DNA from: Prosopocoilus inquinatus
Taxonomy: Eukaryota > Arthropoda > Insecta > Coleoptera > Lucanidae
Direction of reading: 5' to 3'
Length of the DNA stretch: 64,000 nt
Assembly: GCA_036172665.1 (NCBI GenBank)
Contig: CM069871.1
Span: 6,882,001 to 6,946,000, forward strand
Both the position numbers and the translations under genes were made by a program. Under the pieces are notes generated by a model. It saw only the letters and a program-made list of their open reading frames with translations. It was not told where the DNA came from and searched no databases. Of the stretch, positions 12,452 to 24,814 are shown piece by piece (position 1 is the stretch's first letter; each line of letters starts with the position of its first letter).

Positions 12452-13054
12452 CTGGGTGTCTCACAACGTACGGAGGAGATTGAAAGAGCAGCTGTAGGAC
12501 ATCAAAATAAAGCCTTTTTCTTAATTCGCTTTTGGCCAAAACCGAATAATAAGAAAGTTGCAGCAGTTTAACTTTCTTAACTTCTTCTTTAATTTACACC
12601 TGTAGCTTCTTAATTAATAAAATTTTTTTCACAAAATGCAACTTTATTATTAAACAAACTCTAAATTTATCAAAACCACCATTCATAAAATGTCTAAGTT
12701 AATCTGTTTCCGAGTTTTGTTTTTAATTAATAGGCGGTGCACAACGAGATGAAAACCCGTTTTTGGGCATTAAAAGAAAAAATGAAACAGTCGTTACTTT
12801 AAGATGACTACATTTTTTAAAATAGTTGTTTATTATAAAGCAGTGTTCAATTAACTCATAAATGCCTCAAATTTGAATCTAAAACGTAAAATATTACTAC
12901 AGGGAGTAACTTTTGCTTGTTAATTAATTTCACTTTAAACTGTTGTAACTTTTTAGTTATTGATTTTTTCCCAAAAAATTGTTAAGAAAAAATCTTTAAT
13001 TTGATCTCCTTTAGTTACCCTTTTAATCTCCTCCGTAGGTTATGAGACACCCAG
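12452..13054. mobile_element. 603-bp foldback element with TA target
   Basis: The termini are CTGGGTGTCTCA and TGAGACACCCAG, followed inward by TACGGAGGAGATT and AATCTCCTCCGTA. The inverted similarity continues imperfectly for well over 100 bases per arm. TA lies on both sides (12450-12451 and 13055-13056). This fits a non-autonomous Tc1/mariner-like element with long inverted repeats. There is no transposase frame. Confidence 0.85.
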
Positions 13055-13075
13055 TATATAGGAGAAATATATTTT

Positions 13076-13437
13076 GCGCGGTTCAAATTCTAGTGAAGCA
13101 GGCAATATAAAATATTAGACCGTAGCGAGGGCTGCGGAGACAATTAACGCCGCTACAGCAATGGTGTTACTCAGTATAACAAAAAACAGGGGCAATATTG
13201 CTGCAATAAAAAATTAGAGTTGTGTAATCAACTCTTCTTGTTTAAATGTGTAAAGATTTTCAGAGTAATTCGTTGGCCAGTTGTACCTCGACCGGCGGAC
13301 TTTATTGCGACATTACATCATACAGTAAGAACGCCGTAAATTATTTTCACCGTCCCATTACACAATGTGCCTGTTCGATACATTTTTACGGCGCTACTGA
13401 AACGATGGCGTGTACTTATTCAAATCCTATGCTGAAT
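13076..13437 (+). repeat. Dispersed repeat, copy 1 (partner at 55718-56087)
   Basis: About 360 bases from GCGCGGTTCAAATTCTAG to AAATCCTATGCT match 55718-56087 closely. Differences are a short extra GTGTAAACAAAC segment in the other copy and scattered substitutions. A short open frame is shared but carries in-frame changes and no known domain. The right boundary is sharp: beyond CCTATGCT the two copies diverge completely. Confidence 0.9.
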
Positions 13438-14302
13438 AATCATTTTGCACATGAAAATCATTTTCAATCTTGAATATCCATAAACTAAACGATTAGGTAG
13501 AGCAATATCCAACCGGAAGGCGCTTCCATGCAGAAGATAGAACCGAACGTTCTTTTTTTTTAAGAAGAACTTTTATGCAACTTCTTTATTATGATAAAAT
13601 AATCGCCTCGCTTACTTACGAAGTCCGTTGTAATAAAACGGGACGCTTTTATTTTCCACCGACCGACGCGACGCGACGGGACATTAGAAGCAGAGTTACA
13701 TTTTCTTAAATGAAGCTACGTACTCTTAAGCACACGACCGACGGCGGATAAAACGATTCCATTAAATTTAATCAGATGTAAGTTAAACGTCTCTCGGGCT
13801 GGAAGAAACATAAAAAGCACCCGTAAAGCACCTTCGTATTAAAATTAATTTTGATTAATGCAGTCGTTTATGGTGTTTATTTGCGAGAGGGGGGAAAGAT
13901 GTGACGAAGGAAAATGCGCCGCAAATTACCCGGCGGCAACATTTTGAAAATAAAACCACCAAATGAATTTTATTACAACATACCGCCGCACAGTCGGGCC
14001 AAATACCCGATTTATGGAAAAAACCTCTCATTTCCAGAATTTTTGTCTGATCGAAGTGAAATTCAGGAAATTTCAAGATGGTACTAAATAACAATTTTTG
14101 ACTTTCTCAAAGTTTCAAAAAAGAAGAAATTTTTTTATAAGGTTTAATCATTTTAATTTTGCTCCAAATGCAGAACATTTTTATGTACCTATTACAAACT
14201 AACAGTGAGGAGCTCTGTTAGTCTCCTTGATTCAACAAATCATGTTTGTACGGACCGCTGGTGCTGTTTTTCGCATCTCTATTCAACTTTGTATTCAATA
14301 TA
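13438..14302. other. Non-coding, nothing recognised
   Basis: Moderately GC-rich patches occur around 13640-13760 and 13900-14000 without a supported gene. Confidence 0.4.
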
Positions 14303-14783
14303 CAGGCTGTTTTAAATTCGACCCTCAATGGGGATTTCGCTTATTTGAAGAGATAGACGGTAGGTTTAGATTTGGAAAAGTTGCTAAATTTGATGAACAA
14401 TAATAATTCGCAGAGAAAAAGTTTCTATATTACCTCTTATTCGAAATAATTGTAAAAAAAAGAAAAATTTTCATTTTCTTGTTTTATCTCTATCTTCTTT
14501 ATTTAAAGAGATATCAAAAAATACGGCAACACAGCACGTGTTACAAAAATTCTTTAAAACAAGACCAGAATAAAAATGTTTAATGTGAGAAGATAGAAGC
14601 AATATAAGAAAATGATAATTTTTCTTTTTTTTTTTTAGAATTACTCCGAATAAAATTTAACATTTTTTTCTCTCCTGATATTAATGCTCATGAAATTTAA
14701 CAACTTTTCCAAATTTAAACCTACCAACTATCTTTTCAAACAAGCGAGATCCCCATGGTGAGAGTTGAATTTGAAACAGCCTG
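14303..14783. mobile_element. 481-bp foldback element with TA target
   Basis: The termini are CAGGCTGTTTTAAATTC and GAATTTGAAACAGCCTG. The inverted similarity continues through GGGGATTTCGCTT, AGATAG, GGTAGGTTTA and TTTGGAAAAGTTG, so nearly the whole element folds back on itself (arms about 200 bases). TA flanks both ends. It is a different family from 12452-13054 but has the same architecture. No transposase is encoded. Confidence 0.85.
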
Positions 14784-17700
14784 TATATCGCATGCGGTTG
14801 ATTGCGGCCGTGAAACTTTCAGGGTAGTTAGATAAATATTCTAGCTTTTAGAAAATTATACGGTATTACAGACCGTAGGAAAATGAAGCTTTTTTTGTAT
14901 GCTTACTAAAAATTCGCATTACGCCTAGAAATCTAATTTCGGCTTAATTATCACGTCTAAGTTTCTTTAAAGAGTAACTTATTTTTTTACAAAAAGCTGT
15001 TAGTATGTACTAACCAAATATATAATGGAGTAAGTTTTAAAAATAATCCACGAAGTTGACGGAATTATACAAAATTATTCTTTTTAAGGCTTTATGGCTT
15101 ACTGAATGAGATTTAAGCCCTTAGATTAGATGAAAGCTAATTTTTACTGCTAAACCATTATCACAGCCAGATTCTACGACTAAAGTAATGTAAAAAAAAA
15201 GTCAATTAGATCAACGAATTAATTAATTGTGAAATAGTTTTTTTTCCACCTCGGCCCCACTGCGCGCCGCCACAGTGTGGCCAAGACACGGCAAAAATCA
15301 AAATATTAAAATGAAGGTCGACGAAAAAAAACTTAATAAATATTAGATCCGATGTTAATTTATTATTTATCGTAAAAAGAGGGTAAGTACCTTTTGAAAT
15401 TATCGAGTAAGTGCTAGACAAAGAGGCATATTAATTGTTGTGTCATTATACTCTCCATAAATTTATCGCAACATTGTTAATTATATTTTTCTTCTGAAGT
15501 GAGTTTGTTCAAAACTGAACTGTGTAATCAAATATGGAAGATATGTTTAATTAATCATTTCACCTGTTATTATTTTTTTTTTGTGTTTAATGGTTTAGAA
15601 ATAATCGTACAAATCATACAAATATTTTACTCCCGTTATATCTTCTTGATGAAACTTTTTGTTTAGTAATTCCAAATATCACCTATTGGAGACCTATGTT
15701 TAAATGTTCTATACACTTTATGTTTTCATAATAAAACTTAAAAACTTGTGCGTTTTTGCGCCACTCTGACTTTTTATTTATTATTTGCTGTAGGTCACTT
15801 CGTGGAATTTTCTCGACATGAAAATCATATTTTTCAAATAATTAATGAAAACGAATTTTAAAGAATTTAAACAAACTAGAAAATTTGAGTAATTGTGTGA
15901 AATTTAAGAACAACATTTCTTTCAACAAAGGAGTCATAATTACAGAAGAAGAAGAATTGATAAAAATGCTCCGATCAAACATGTGAGATAAATACATACA
16001 TTCAGGAATTGGAAATGGCAGCAGTATTTTATCTTTTTTCTGCTACTTTCTATACGGAGTGTAAAATAAATTCTATTATAGACTGAGGATAAAAGTCCCT
16101 AAATATTTGCTAAACTATTTTGTTTTTACAAGAACGCTCGAACTCGATTCCTACATTTCAGGGTATTTATTTTCAATTAATCATTTCAATCATTGGGGTA
16201 CAATATAAATTTCTTTTTTTTTTTGTAATAAATCTCCATTTTCATTTTTATTTACCTAGTGTTTTAATAAACATTTGACTTTGAATGAAATAAATTAAAT
16301 AAATATAAAATTATTGCCCGTTCACTTTTAAACAGTGAAACGATGCATTTTTGACATTGTTATTGACATTGACATTTTAGTCCAATATTTTTTTAGTCAC
16401 AGTGCACCTGCATTTATCTTTAATAATTTCCTTTGAAGAGACAGTGAAAATTTTCTCACATTTCATGATAATAATGAGCGTTGATGTGATAATCTGCATT
16501 CAAAATACTTCATCTATTTGTTTTGTTTCTTTATTAATACTTGAACATTTGTTTCAAAAAGATTCTTATGTGACTATATTTTTCTATGTAGTTGTACGTA
16601 GAAAAATATACCCGCTTGGAATTCGTAATAAAAATAGAGGTTTCCATTAAAAAAATAAAGTTGTTTTAGTATCCCAATGGTACGCCACTGTATAAATAAA
16701 TGAAATGAAATGTAGATTTATAATAATAACTTTCATGTCCGAGCATTTTTGCAAAAGGAAAATATTTTCGGAAATATTTACTTTATCAGACTTTTCCTTC
16801 ACATTTTATGTATTGTCTTATCGTTCCTAAAACGAAAAAGTACTTTTCGAACTTTTATATTACATCACGTATTTTTCAACGTAATATAACTATTTTTAAT
16901 GAAAAAAAAAAAAATTAAATAATTTTGTCCAAGTTTTTATTAGTACTCGGCAACACTGTGCGCCGGTTTTATTACATCGTTCATGTTTATTTAAAAATCG
17001 GGCGCACTTAATTAGAAATAAAAATAAAAATAAAAATCTACCACACGGGAAGTGTAGACACACGTGAAACCGTACATTTGATACAGATGTAACACACATG
17101 ATTTACTATGCAATTAACATGAGTGAAATTATACGGACTGACGTGGATAACGGCGATCATTTATGTTTACGTAATGGAGTACGTTATTGCCTTCGCTGGC
17201 GAGTTTGATTAAAAGATTAAAATTTAAAATTCCAGCCCCCTCTGCGAACGCGGAAACGCCGTAATAAATTTCGGCGATCGTCAGATCAAAAGGAAGTTCT
17301 CACATGCAAAGATTAACAGCGAATGTTTATGAAATACGTATCATTTTGTTTTTACGAAAAAAAAAAAATCACGGAACGCTTTTAATCTCCCAACGTTTCG
17401 TTCTGTCATCACTTGGCAATTACGCTTCATTCAATTCAAAACTTGAGTAAACATAGCAAATGATTATTAAGGGCGCACTAGAACACCTCTGAAAGTTTCA
17501 TCTTTTCCATTCTAACCATAGTACAGAAAGGGTATGACATTCATGTGTAGGACCCCCTTAAGTAACAACCTCACCCAAAAACCAAACCAAACGGACGAAG
17601 TAATTTCTTGGATCATTTTTATTTTTATTCCAAGGGTGCAAATTGCAACAGATTTGTTCAGCTGCTGCTCAGTATTTACAAAAGCAGGAGCTGCGCTTCT

Positions 17701-19653
17701 GTTTCCTTTGGTTATATCCATAATGGCATAATTCGCGCAACATGTTAAGCCGGCCTTAATATGCAGAGCACGATATTATTGTTTCTGGGGGATAGATAAT
17801 TATATCGCGAGCCGGAGTCAAAGCGGTATTTCGACGTCGTCTAATTTATATGCAGATTTGCCTACACTAAGTATTGATTTTCATCGGAACCTATGCAATT
17901 AGTGCTAATATTTGTAGAGGTGTCGACCTTGAATTACTCCTAATTACAAATACGTATAAAAGAAATTACAGTTTACATAAGCGAGGGAGTCACAACGAAA
18001 CTGCTGGAGGATTAAGCCAACAACGTCTTTACTAAGGATCGGGCATTCCTAGGATATCTGGTAAAAACTAGTATAAAGATAAACAAAGCAGCGGCGTAGA
18101 TTTCAACGTCGCCGCTGAACGGCTTTCATGCCCGAGGCACTCTCACCCTCGCGCTCATTTCATCAGAAGCAACCGTTTGATATAAATTACGTGTGTAACA
18201 TAATTGCCTTTATAGTTTCTTTCAAATTAATAATTAAGAAAACATTATAATTCTTTAATGTAACTTTTAAAAAGTCTGGCATAATATATTTAATTCACAT
18301 CAATTATATCGCCGTCACCGCAAAAAGAATGCGAGTTTATTTCGGAATGAATCGGTTATGTAAACAAGTTTTTTGTATCCAGTCGACCAGAACTATAGTG
18401 GTCACTGCGTGCCCCATAGACTTCTCGGGTTTCGACTGGTTTCTTGTTTTGTTTTTACAGGGCCGACGCGTTAAAGATTAGAACTTTTTCTGACTATGAT
18501 CGCTTCAGCATATTAGTAATTCCTCGTATATTTAACGAAACCTTCCGCCTAAAATGCGCCTGAGCCTGGTCATTACGGAAAGTTTTTTTTTTTTTAATAA
18601 GGAGACCTGTATTCACAAAATTATAAACGACTTGTAAATCGTTCGCAGCCGCAGTGTGCGACATAAACGCACCGTTTAAGATCGGACGCCTGTATACTGA
18701 GTCATCTCTGCCATCAGAGTGGCATAATATTGGAGTCCAGCATTCTGGTATCTATATGTAGGATCCCCTTCACAAATCTGAGATATGTAAAGTGCGTTAA
18801 CGAAAAGAAAAAACGTACTAAATAAGTCTCTGATAATTTATAGAAGATTTTGAAATAATTTCAATTTTAATTATTTCCTCTTTCAATTAATTAATTAATT
18901 AATTGTGACATGTAGACGTGTTGCGTGATGCTTTTCTCAAATTTGTTCCCTATTTGCAAATCCGGATACATCTATTTTTAGCGAAATCAGTTCGTTTAAA
19001 GAAACCACAAGTTCTTGGCCGATTGAATCGATTGAAAAAGAATAATTTTAAATAAATTCGTATCTTATTAAAAGCGTTTATCGTACCTTCGTCGGTTGGC
19101 TGAATGTGCTTTGCTTATTTATTTATTTATTTCTTTTTATTTGTTTCTTTTTATATATTACATTCAGATTTGATTGTCCACAGCATTTTATTTTGCCAAT
19201 AAAAAACAGAATTTGCAAATGTACCAATTTATTTTTTAACTGCAGGTATGACGCTTATTATTATTATTATTTAAAACCCGAAGAAATTAGACATAATTCC
19301 AAAAAATTAACATAAGAAGCTTTGCTAAACCCTGTATACAAATCACAAAAAGTTTAAGAAAATCATGTATTACGAAATTATAAAAAAAAAAAAACAAATG
19401 CGTACTGATTTAATAACCATTCCAATTATTGTACATATAATTCGATCATCCTTTCTTGCCCGAATGATATAAAACAATTGATTTATTCATTTTATAACAC
19501 AAGGGAGCTAAGAAATTATTAATTAGATCAATAGTTGTACTTGAACTGTCTTTTATCTTATTTATATATTTTTTTAAATTAATTCAGTAGCGTCTGGTTT
19601 TCAGTTTAATACAGAGAAAATATTTTCGGTTGTTGTTGCTGTTTCGTGAATCG
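14784..19653. other. Long non-coding stretch
   Basis: About 4.9 kb without a supported gene or transposon boundary. Moderately GC-rich patches at about 17220-17300 and 18060-18180 may be conserved regulatory DNA, but nothing specific could be shown. Microsatellites are (AATT)n at about 18885-18904 and (TTA)n at about 19254-19272. Several small frames (15206, 16402, 17512, 19106) look like chance. Confidence 0.45.
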
Positions 19654-19738
19654 TTGAATACATTGACAATCACACGGTATATTAACACAGATTATTTTTT
19701 TTCTTTACACTTCGAATTGAATCGCCCTAATAAAATAT

Positions 19739-20071
19739 TGTTACAGCCGTGACGCACAAGTAGATATATTTTTAATACTAGTCACGCCACCTTGCGTCAC
19801 AGAATGTGACCGAAGCTTCGCGTTCATTCTAGTAAGTTCGAGCAAAAACAGGGATCTACTATAAAGTCGTAGCGGTCCGCCAGGAGCTTAGTGAGAACTT
19901 GGCAAGCGAAGGATTCATACCACGAATAAATAGAAAGTACATTTTGTAAAAGTATTTATTTGATAGACAAGTGTCGCAGCTCATTACTATTGTGCTTTTA
20001 ATTGTGTAAAGCGACAGTTTATAATTAAAAATTGACGACTATAATCCGTGAACCCCCAAATTTTCGGAACA
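19739..20071 (+). mobile_element. LTR-like repeat, copy 2 (333 bp)
   Basis: It runs from TGTTACAGCCGTGACGC to CGGAACA, with ATAT on each side (19735-19738 and 20072-20075), a 4-bp duplication as made by Gypsy-type integrases. GAAGCTTC lies at 19812, TATAAA starts at 19860 and an initiator-like TTAGTG has its A at 19890, 30 bases downstream. The flank 19654-19738 is shared with copy 1 but lacks the TTAA MITE. Confidence 0.7.
19860..19893 (+). promoter_or_regulatory. LTR core promoter (TATA plus initiator)
   Basis: TATAAA is followed after 30 bases by TTAGTG, the spacing of an arthropod TATA/Inr core promoter. The same pair occurs in the other copy (11754 and about 11784). This is inferred from motif spacing only. 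Confidence 0.45.
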
Positions 20072-20075
20072 ATAT

Positions 20076-21860
20076 TAAAAAGAAACAGGGAGTGAGGTAC
20101 TGAATTGCTATCGTACCTATACATTTTTTTTTCTTTATTATTTGACGTGTATCGAAGACTTTAGGAAGCTTCTCCGTGATTATAAATATCTTTTTTTGAT
20201 TCTATAAAGTTACAGTTCCTCCTGTCATTCAAAATCATTTTGCCATTTTATCTCTCGACGAGGAGAAAATTTTCTGAAGGGAAAAAATGTGATGCTCAAA
20301 TAAAATCGATTTAGCAAAGCAGCGCAGTATGCCGCCATTTTGACTCCAAGCTACGCGCCAACTTCAAAACATTAGATGCAGCATAGAGTCTCACGTAAAT
20401 CTTATCGTTGTTGTGGAAAGTAGTTAATTGGAATGAATTGACTAATTTCCTGACTTTAGGTAAATGGGAAGATGACGTATCCAAGAAGTCCTAGAAGTGA
20501 ATTAGAACATAATGTCAGCCCTTTTGAAATCGAAATATCATTTCGCCATTTTAATTCCAAAATATTTTACTCTCTCCAATATATGATAGATCTAAGGACT
20601 CGACTTCCCAATTTAGTAACCCAAATGACAATTACGATCATAATAAACAAAATAACTAACTAACTGAATACCGTTGGAAGTGACAAGGTATGAATGATTT
20701 TTATCCTCACTGGTGACGCCTTTTTTTGCAAAATCAGAAATGTCTGCTTGGCTTAGCATATCAACATGAATGAGTATGAATCATACTGACATATTTGTCG
20801 GAGAATGGCTGATTTTGGCTCCACCAAAAGCAGTGAGAGAAAAAAAAAACTGCTGTACATATATTTTGAAGTATGTCCAATATACTAGAAGTATTAATTA
20901 AATTTTCATTTGTTTTAGTATCCGATGTGTTCTATATTCGAACTCTCCCTGTAAATAAAATTAATTTCCCTGTAAACCGTAATTTGAAAAATAAAGCAGC
21001 AGCTCTGGACGTATTCACACAAACTTTCCGGGAAAACCGGAGAAAAGATTTAACAATTTTAAATGTGAAGGAATGCAAAATTACAAGGCGGATTCGAGTG
21101 TTCCCGTATCTGGCGAGCCAGGAAAATAGAAATTCCGGGTATTTTCTCCTCTGTGTGGGTGGGTGGTTGTGAAAAGTTATCGAAAACGAGCGGCCAGAAA
21201 CACCGTTTTTATTGTGTGCGGATTTTCGTCGTTCGCGGAACTCTCTTTTATCTGCTCGGGGGGCCTTCTCGGCGTGTAGTTTTTCATGATACAGCGAAAT
21301 ATCAGTGGCGGCGGCGATTGCCGGTTGTCTGAAAAATTTATGCCCACATAAAAGATTTTATTTCGTACGTATCTGCTTTATTAGATGCGACCGCGAGTCA
21401 ATCGCTGATTGATACAGATGAGAGCGTACGCGATTTGATCAATACAATCAGTACCTTACCAGCCGAGGGGGTGAAGTAACAAGAATTTATTTTATCGACA
21501 TTACATCGTTTATGTCTCTACGAAGTATGAGGGCTTTCATTTTTTAAAAATAAATTTATTTTGCTTGGATGTTTCTTCTAGCACTTTATCAGTTTTTGCA
21601 TGGTGGTGGGGGATCAACTCAACATTCAACAAGAATACAAAATTGGTAGAAGCTAGAACAACATGGAAAAAGGGTGACACGGAGATGGGAGGGATAAGAA
21701 AAAAGAGAACACAGAAAATATCAGAAATAGGAAAGGTAAGTCCAACACGAAGTGAAATAAATTGATTCACAAAAAGTAAGACCTAATTAAAAAATTAAAA
21801 GGTACGTTGTTAAATGAGGAGGATGGAGGATGGAGGAAAAAAAAATGGTAGAACCTAGAA
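20076..21860. other. Non-coding, nothing recognised
   Basis: A GAAGCTTC palindrome occurs at 20165. The 99-codon frame at 20873-21172 has no recognisable domain. A more GC-rich patch at 21180-21330 holds nothing identifiable. Confidence 0.4.
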
Positions 21861-23179
21861 CAGGGATTCCCAACTTTTTTTTGGGCATCGGCCTCCTAGA
21901 AGAAAATGAATTTTTAATCGACCTCCCTCCCAGTTTAAACTTAATTAAGCTCCAACTCTAAAAGGGTGTTGTGTAAATGTTCAATTAAGTATTTTTTTTT
22001 TCAGTTGTAAGACCAATCTACGCAGGGTTTTTTTTTTTAATTTTAGAATTTTGCTTAATTTATTCGTTTCTTTGTGAGTTTCCCTTTTCTGTGGTGGATG
22101 CCCAACGGGGTCTTAGGTCAATGACTTGTCAAGACCTCAGTTTGTTACTTCAAAAAAAAACGAAAATCTTCAATTTGGACAAAGAACTGAAGACGTCATC
22201 TTGGCCTGCTTTCAGAAAGACTTGCTGTTAAATTGTTTTTCGATTTCCAAGTTCCTTGATCTGCGATCGCTCTGAACCGTCCCTTAGCAAATAGAGGATT
22301 AATTCGTTCACCAATTGATGAATGAATGGAGATAACTTGTTAACAATAAATTAGTCACTCAGAGCGCCATCTGTTGTCGATAGTGAACACTATTTTAATC
22401 GAGTTTCCTAACGGTATTTCATTTTCAAGTTTCCAGCAAAATCCCTGACACCTAAACTCACAATATTTTTTGAATTTCAAGACGTCAATGCGTCATTTTT
22501 TCAAAAAGAAAAACAATTTTAATAACATTTCCTTTATTAAGAGCATTCATTTTCAAGTAGGCGATCTCAACCTAGCTTTGCCTTCGCGATGATTTTATTT
22601 CGAAATTAAATCGAAAATTTAAATTGAAGGCGTGATCTGAATTATTCAAAGCGCCATCTCTTAACCAAAAACGAAAACTATTTAACTCTAATTTCGAATG
22701 AAAGTTGACAATCTCAGAAAAAATCTTACTTGATCAGAATTCCAAAATAAATTAAAAAAAAATTGAAAGTAAAAACTAGACGTGACGCAAAGAGTTAGGA
22801 TTTAGGACCAACTCTTTGGACCTTTATCTTCACTTGTATAAAAAATTAGTGTTACTTAGTTGAACCTCGAAAAAAATTTAGTTTTCCCAAAACAAGTCTC
22901 TAAAAGAGATTATTCCTAAAAATTTAATGGAAAATATGGAATTGAAGTACGAAAAGAATCACTCAGCAGGCCATCTCTTGACCAAATGGTAAAACTACTT
23001 CAATTTTTCATGAAAGACTTTTCTGACTTTGTCTTTAAAAGATATAACATAAGTACAATGAAATTAATGGAAAATAGTCGACTATTAATACTTCATCGAC
23101 CACCAAAAAAAACCCCAGAGGTTCCTTGAACCCGAATCGACCCCTTGGAGACCAATATTGACCCTGTTAGGAACTTCTG
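21861..23179. mobile_element. Complete 1.3 kb non-autonomous hAT-like element
   Basis: The left end is CAGGGATTCCCAAC. The right end, read on the minus strand, is CAGAAGTTCCTAAC. The flanks are ACCTAGAA (21853-21860) and ACCTAGAG (23180-23187), an 8-bp duplication with one change. CAGGG-type ends and 8-bp duplications are hallmarks of hAT elements. The interior is T- and A-rich, has no transposase frame and carries the motif GCGCCATCT (or a variant) three times. A related, oppositely oriented copy lies at about 54323-55450. Confidence 0.85.
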
Positions 23180-23187
23180 ACCTAGAG

Positions 23188-24181
23188 CGGAAGGGAAAAG
23201 GAAAGGAGGAAAGTGGATTGCGAGGAAAAGCAAAGAAGAAAAGGAAAAATTTTGACTAAATGAAGCATCGAAAAAATGAAGACAGAAGTAGACAATGCAA
23301 AAGCAATAGAAGAAAGAAGAGGAGGGCAAGAAAAACCGTGAACGCAGAAGAAAGGGAAGCTTGACGTAATGGAGTAAATTGACTTTTTGAAAATGAGTTT
23401 TGGGACACCTTTCCTTAGGAAAACGCTATTGAAATAATATGGACAGACACACAGCAAATGGTGCAGTGAAAGAGGCTCATAGACTGACAGTCCTCAAAGA
23501 TAAAAGTCAAAATCAAATCACGTTCGGGGATTAGCCCAAAAATTCATCACCCGATCATGTCTGACCAAGCCCATTTTCATTTATATGGCTTCGGCGAATG
23601 TTATAATTCCAACGAATCTTGCAACCTGAGCATTTCCAGGCAACTAAATTCGTATTCTTCCTGCACGTCCTCCATTGATTTTTCGTATACAGCTCGCGTA
23701 TTCCCAAACGTTTTATTTCAGTTTCTGATCATCGAATCAATGCAATTTACAAGACACCTATTGAGAATCTATGCAGGTAATGGTATCTTGAGTTGAGATA
23801 TCCGTCTATCTACAATAAGTCCTGTCTGCTCATCGATTCGTGCACATACTTAAAATATCCCTGCTTGTTAAGTTATTTCTTCTGCTTAAATTCACAATTA
23901 CAACAGTATTTTCATGTACGGTCGTGGACAGTTAAATGAATTGCTAAATTTCATTTTTTAACTTCTTTTTACTGCCGATTTAACTTCGGTTCAAATATAC
24001 AAACCCTTCAAACGTCTTTCTTTTTAATTCTTTAAACTAATTATTTAGCAATTCCTTGTGGTCACCTTCTTAAATTGAAAGCGCAAAGAACATTTTTACT
24101 AAACCCAAGAAAGGTAAGCAATTAGTAATGCCTTACCCGAAAACAACAACCCCAGCTGTACGTACGTAAAAATTAACATGG
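23188..24181. other. Non-coding, one weak plus-strand exon candidate
   Basis: A frame at 23557-23796 starts with ATG and contains CTATGCAG|GTAATG, a donor-like site, near 23776. It is serine-rich and shows no known domain. The evidence is too thin for a gene call. Confidence 0.3.
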
Positions 24182-24400
24182 CAAGGCTCAACTTTAGGCC
24201 CTTTGTTGTTTTTAATATACATTAATGACCTCCATTCCGATTTAAATGGTGCTCAATAATATGTTGATACAACAGTTTCGCATAGGGCTGTCAGCAAGTA
24301 CTCTTTCAAAACTGATTTGAAGCAAATAGATTGAGTGTGGTTAAACTGTATACCTAACCATTTGTCAATTGATATAATTTAAGTTTTTCAGGACTAAACA
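24182..24400 (+). pseudogene. Decayed LINE reverse transcriptase fragment
   Basis: One frame reads QGSTLGPLLFLIYINDL, the conserved reverse-transcriptase segment upstream of the catalytic motif. After one stop it continues YVDTT where YADDT is expected, so the catalytic aspartates are damaged. Further on, DLKQID...WL..NHLSID resembles the region downstream of the active site. At least three in-frame stops are present. The pattern fits a Jockey/CR1-type non-LTR retrotransposon. No other part of the element was found nearby. Confidence 0.85.
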
Positions 24401-24637
24401 GTCGTTGATAAAAGCAATAAAAAAAAAACCTTGACAGAAATTAATATTCCGCATAATTTTAACTAAATTACAACCGTCCATTATATTCAACGAAATGTGT
24501 TACATATTCATGTATGAATATTCTGCCAGCAGTACTAAAGACCGAGTGACATACATACATGAATATGCAAATACAACATCAAAGTGTACAACAAAATGCG
24601 TTGCAGAAATTTGAATCGATGAATTAAACAAACTCAC

Positions 24638-24814
24638 CTTTAGGCTCTGTCTTCTGTAACACCTCGTTCGTTGCAAATAGTATTTGTAGACATGGGGTGG
24701 CATAGCACGTTTGGTTTCCTCGCCGATCCACAAATCCCTTGAAGCACCAGGAGATACTGGACAAAGAGGAGACACCGGTGGATAGTAATCCCTCACTAAA
24801 GGTACTCGGCTCAT
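24638..24814 (-). CDS. Candidate first coding exon, product unknown
   Basis: On the minus strand an ATG at 24814 opens a 59-codon frame ending exactly at a near-perfect splice donor, AAG|GTGAGT, at 24638 (phase 0). The peptide starts MSRVPLVRDYYPP and ends YYLQRTRCYRRQSLK. It is proline-rich then basic, with no signal peptide or domain recognised. The frame continues upstream without ATG to a TGA near 24890. A TCAGTG initiator-like site lies at about 24985 on the same strand, without a TATA box. It would splice in phase to the candidate exon ending at 5178. Composition is clearly less AT-rich than the flanks. A chance match remains possible. Confidence 0.35.
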
